Source: Chloroflexota bacterium
GTDB lineage: Bacteria > Chloroflexota > Anaerolineae > Ardenticatenales > Ardenticatenaceae
Assembly (NCBI GenBank): GCA_003520455.1
Contig: DOUV01000707.1
Span: 1 to 5,280 of the forward strand
DNA length: 5,280 nucleotides
Reading direction: 5' to 3'
Notes under the pieces: generated by a model
Database searches by the model: none
The model's input: the letters and a program-made list of their open reading frames with translations, nothing else
Told to the model about the DNA's origin: nothing
Made by a program: the position numbers and the translations under genes
Part shown: one piece after another, positions 5,232 to 5,280 of the stretch
Layout of the letters: each line of letters starts with the position of its first letter
How positions within the stretch are numbered: the stretch's first letter is position 1

Positions 5232-5280
5232 CTAGCGCCCATCGACCATGGCCCAGACAAGTCCGCTTTCATCCGGGGCG
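5232..5280 (-). CDS. C-terminal end of an upstream minus-strand gene (partial)
   Basis: On the minus strand a frame open from the window edge encodes APDESGLVWAMVDGR and ends with TAG at 5234-5232. That stop overlaps the AGGAGG ribosome binding site of the small exported protein gene, an arrangement typical of closely coupled genes in one operon. Only 15 codons are visible, so coding status rests on the position of the stop and the protein-like composition, and no family can be named. Confidence 0.4.
   Translation of the reverse strand, partial: APDESGLVWAMVDGR

Overview
The window carries a four-gene plus-strand cluster (about 698-4763), followed by a convergent minus-strand unit (4902-5280), with a partial gene end at the left edge. 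The DNA is GC-rich with strong G/C bias at third codon positions. No RNA genes, insertion sequences or CRISPR were seen. The best guess for the host is a Chloroflexota bacterium. This rests on the small exported protein at the right end, whose 'F.LSWDVV.GGG ... F.L.STTGQP ... SSTSYKLISGYWAGA' layout I associate with that phylum, and on gene spacers filled with 7-bp tandem and inverted repeats. The assignment is an inference, not proof.

Layout: positions 1-64 are the C-terminus of an unidentified gene. Positions 65-697 are a gene-free stretch of about 630 bases with a near-consensus sigma-70 promoter (TTGACA-16-TAGAAT, 361-388), a possible attenuator-like hairpin and an inverted heptamer array. 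Then come a YgeY-family M20 amidohydrolase (698-1930), an SRPBCC-fold protein (2083-2571), a YgeW-like knotted carbamoyltransferase (2676-3653) and carbamate kinase (3807-4763). On the minus strand are a small exported Chloroflexota-type protein (4902-5222) with a clear intrinsic terminator (4850-4883), preceded by the last codons of another reading frame (5232-5280).

How the genes may work together: in E. coli, ygeW, ygeX, ygeY, hyuA and yqeA are neighbours in a locus linked to selenium-dependent hydroxylases and anaerobic purine breakdown. Here YgeY, YgeW and carbamate kinase are together. The simplest reading is a catabolic module: the hydrolase releases or trims an amino-acid-like intermediate, the carbamoyltransferase phosphorolyses a carbamoylated compound to carbamoyl phosphate, and carbamate kinase turns that into ATP plus carbamate (CO2 and ammonia). 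No ygeX (diaminopropionate ammonia-lyase) is in the window, and an SRPBCC gene sits inside the cluster instead. The carbamoyltransferase is about 70 residues shorter than E. coli YgeW and has an acetylornithine/ornithine-carbamoyltransferase-like C-terminus, so its true substrate is open.

The most unusual non-coding feature is that the gene spacers of the cluster are built from 7-bp-periodic repeats in opposing orientations. The stop codons of two genes lie inside these arrays.
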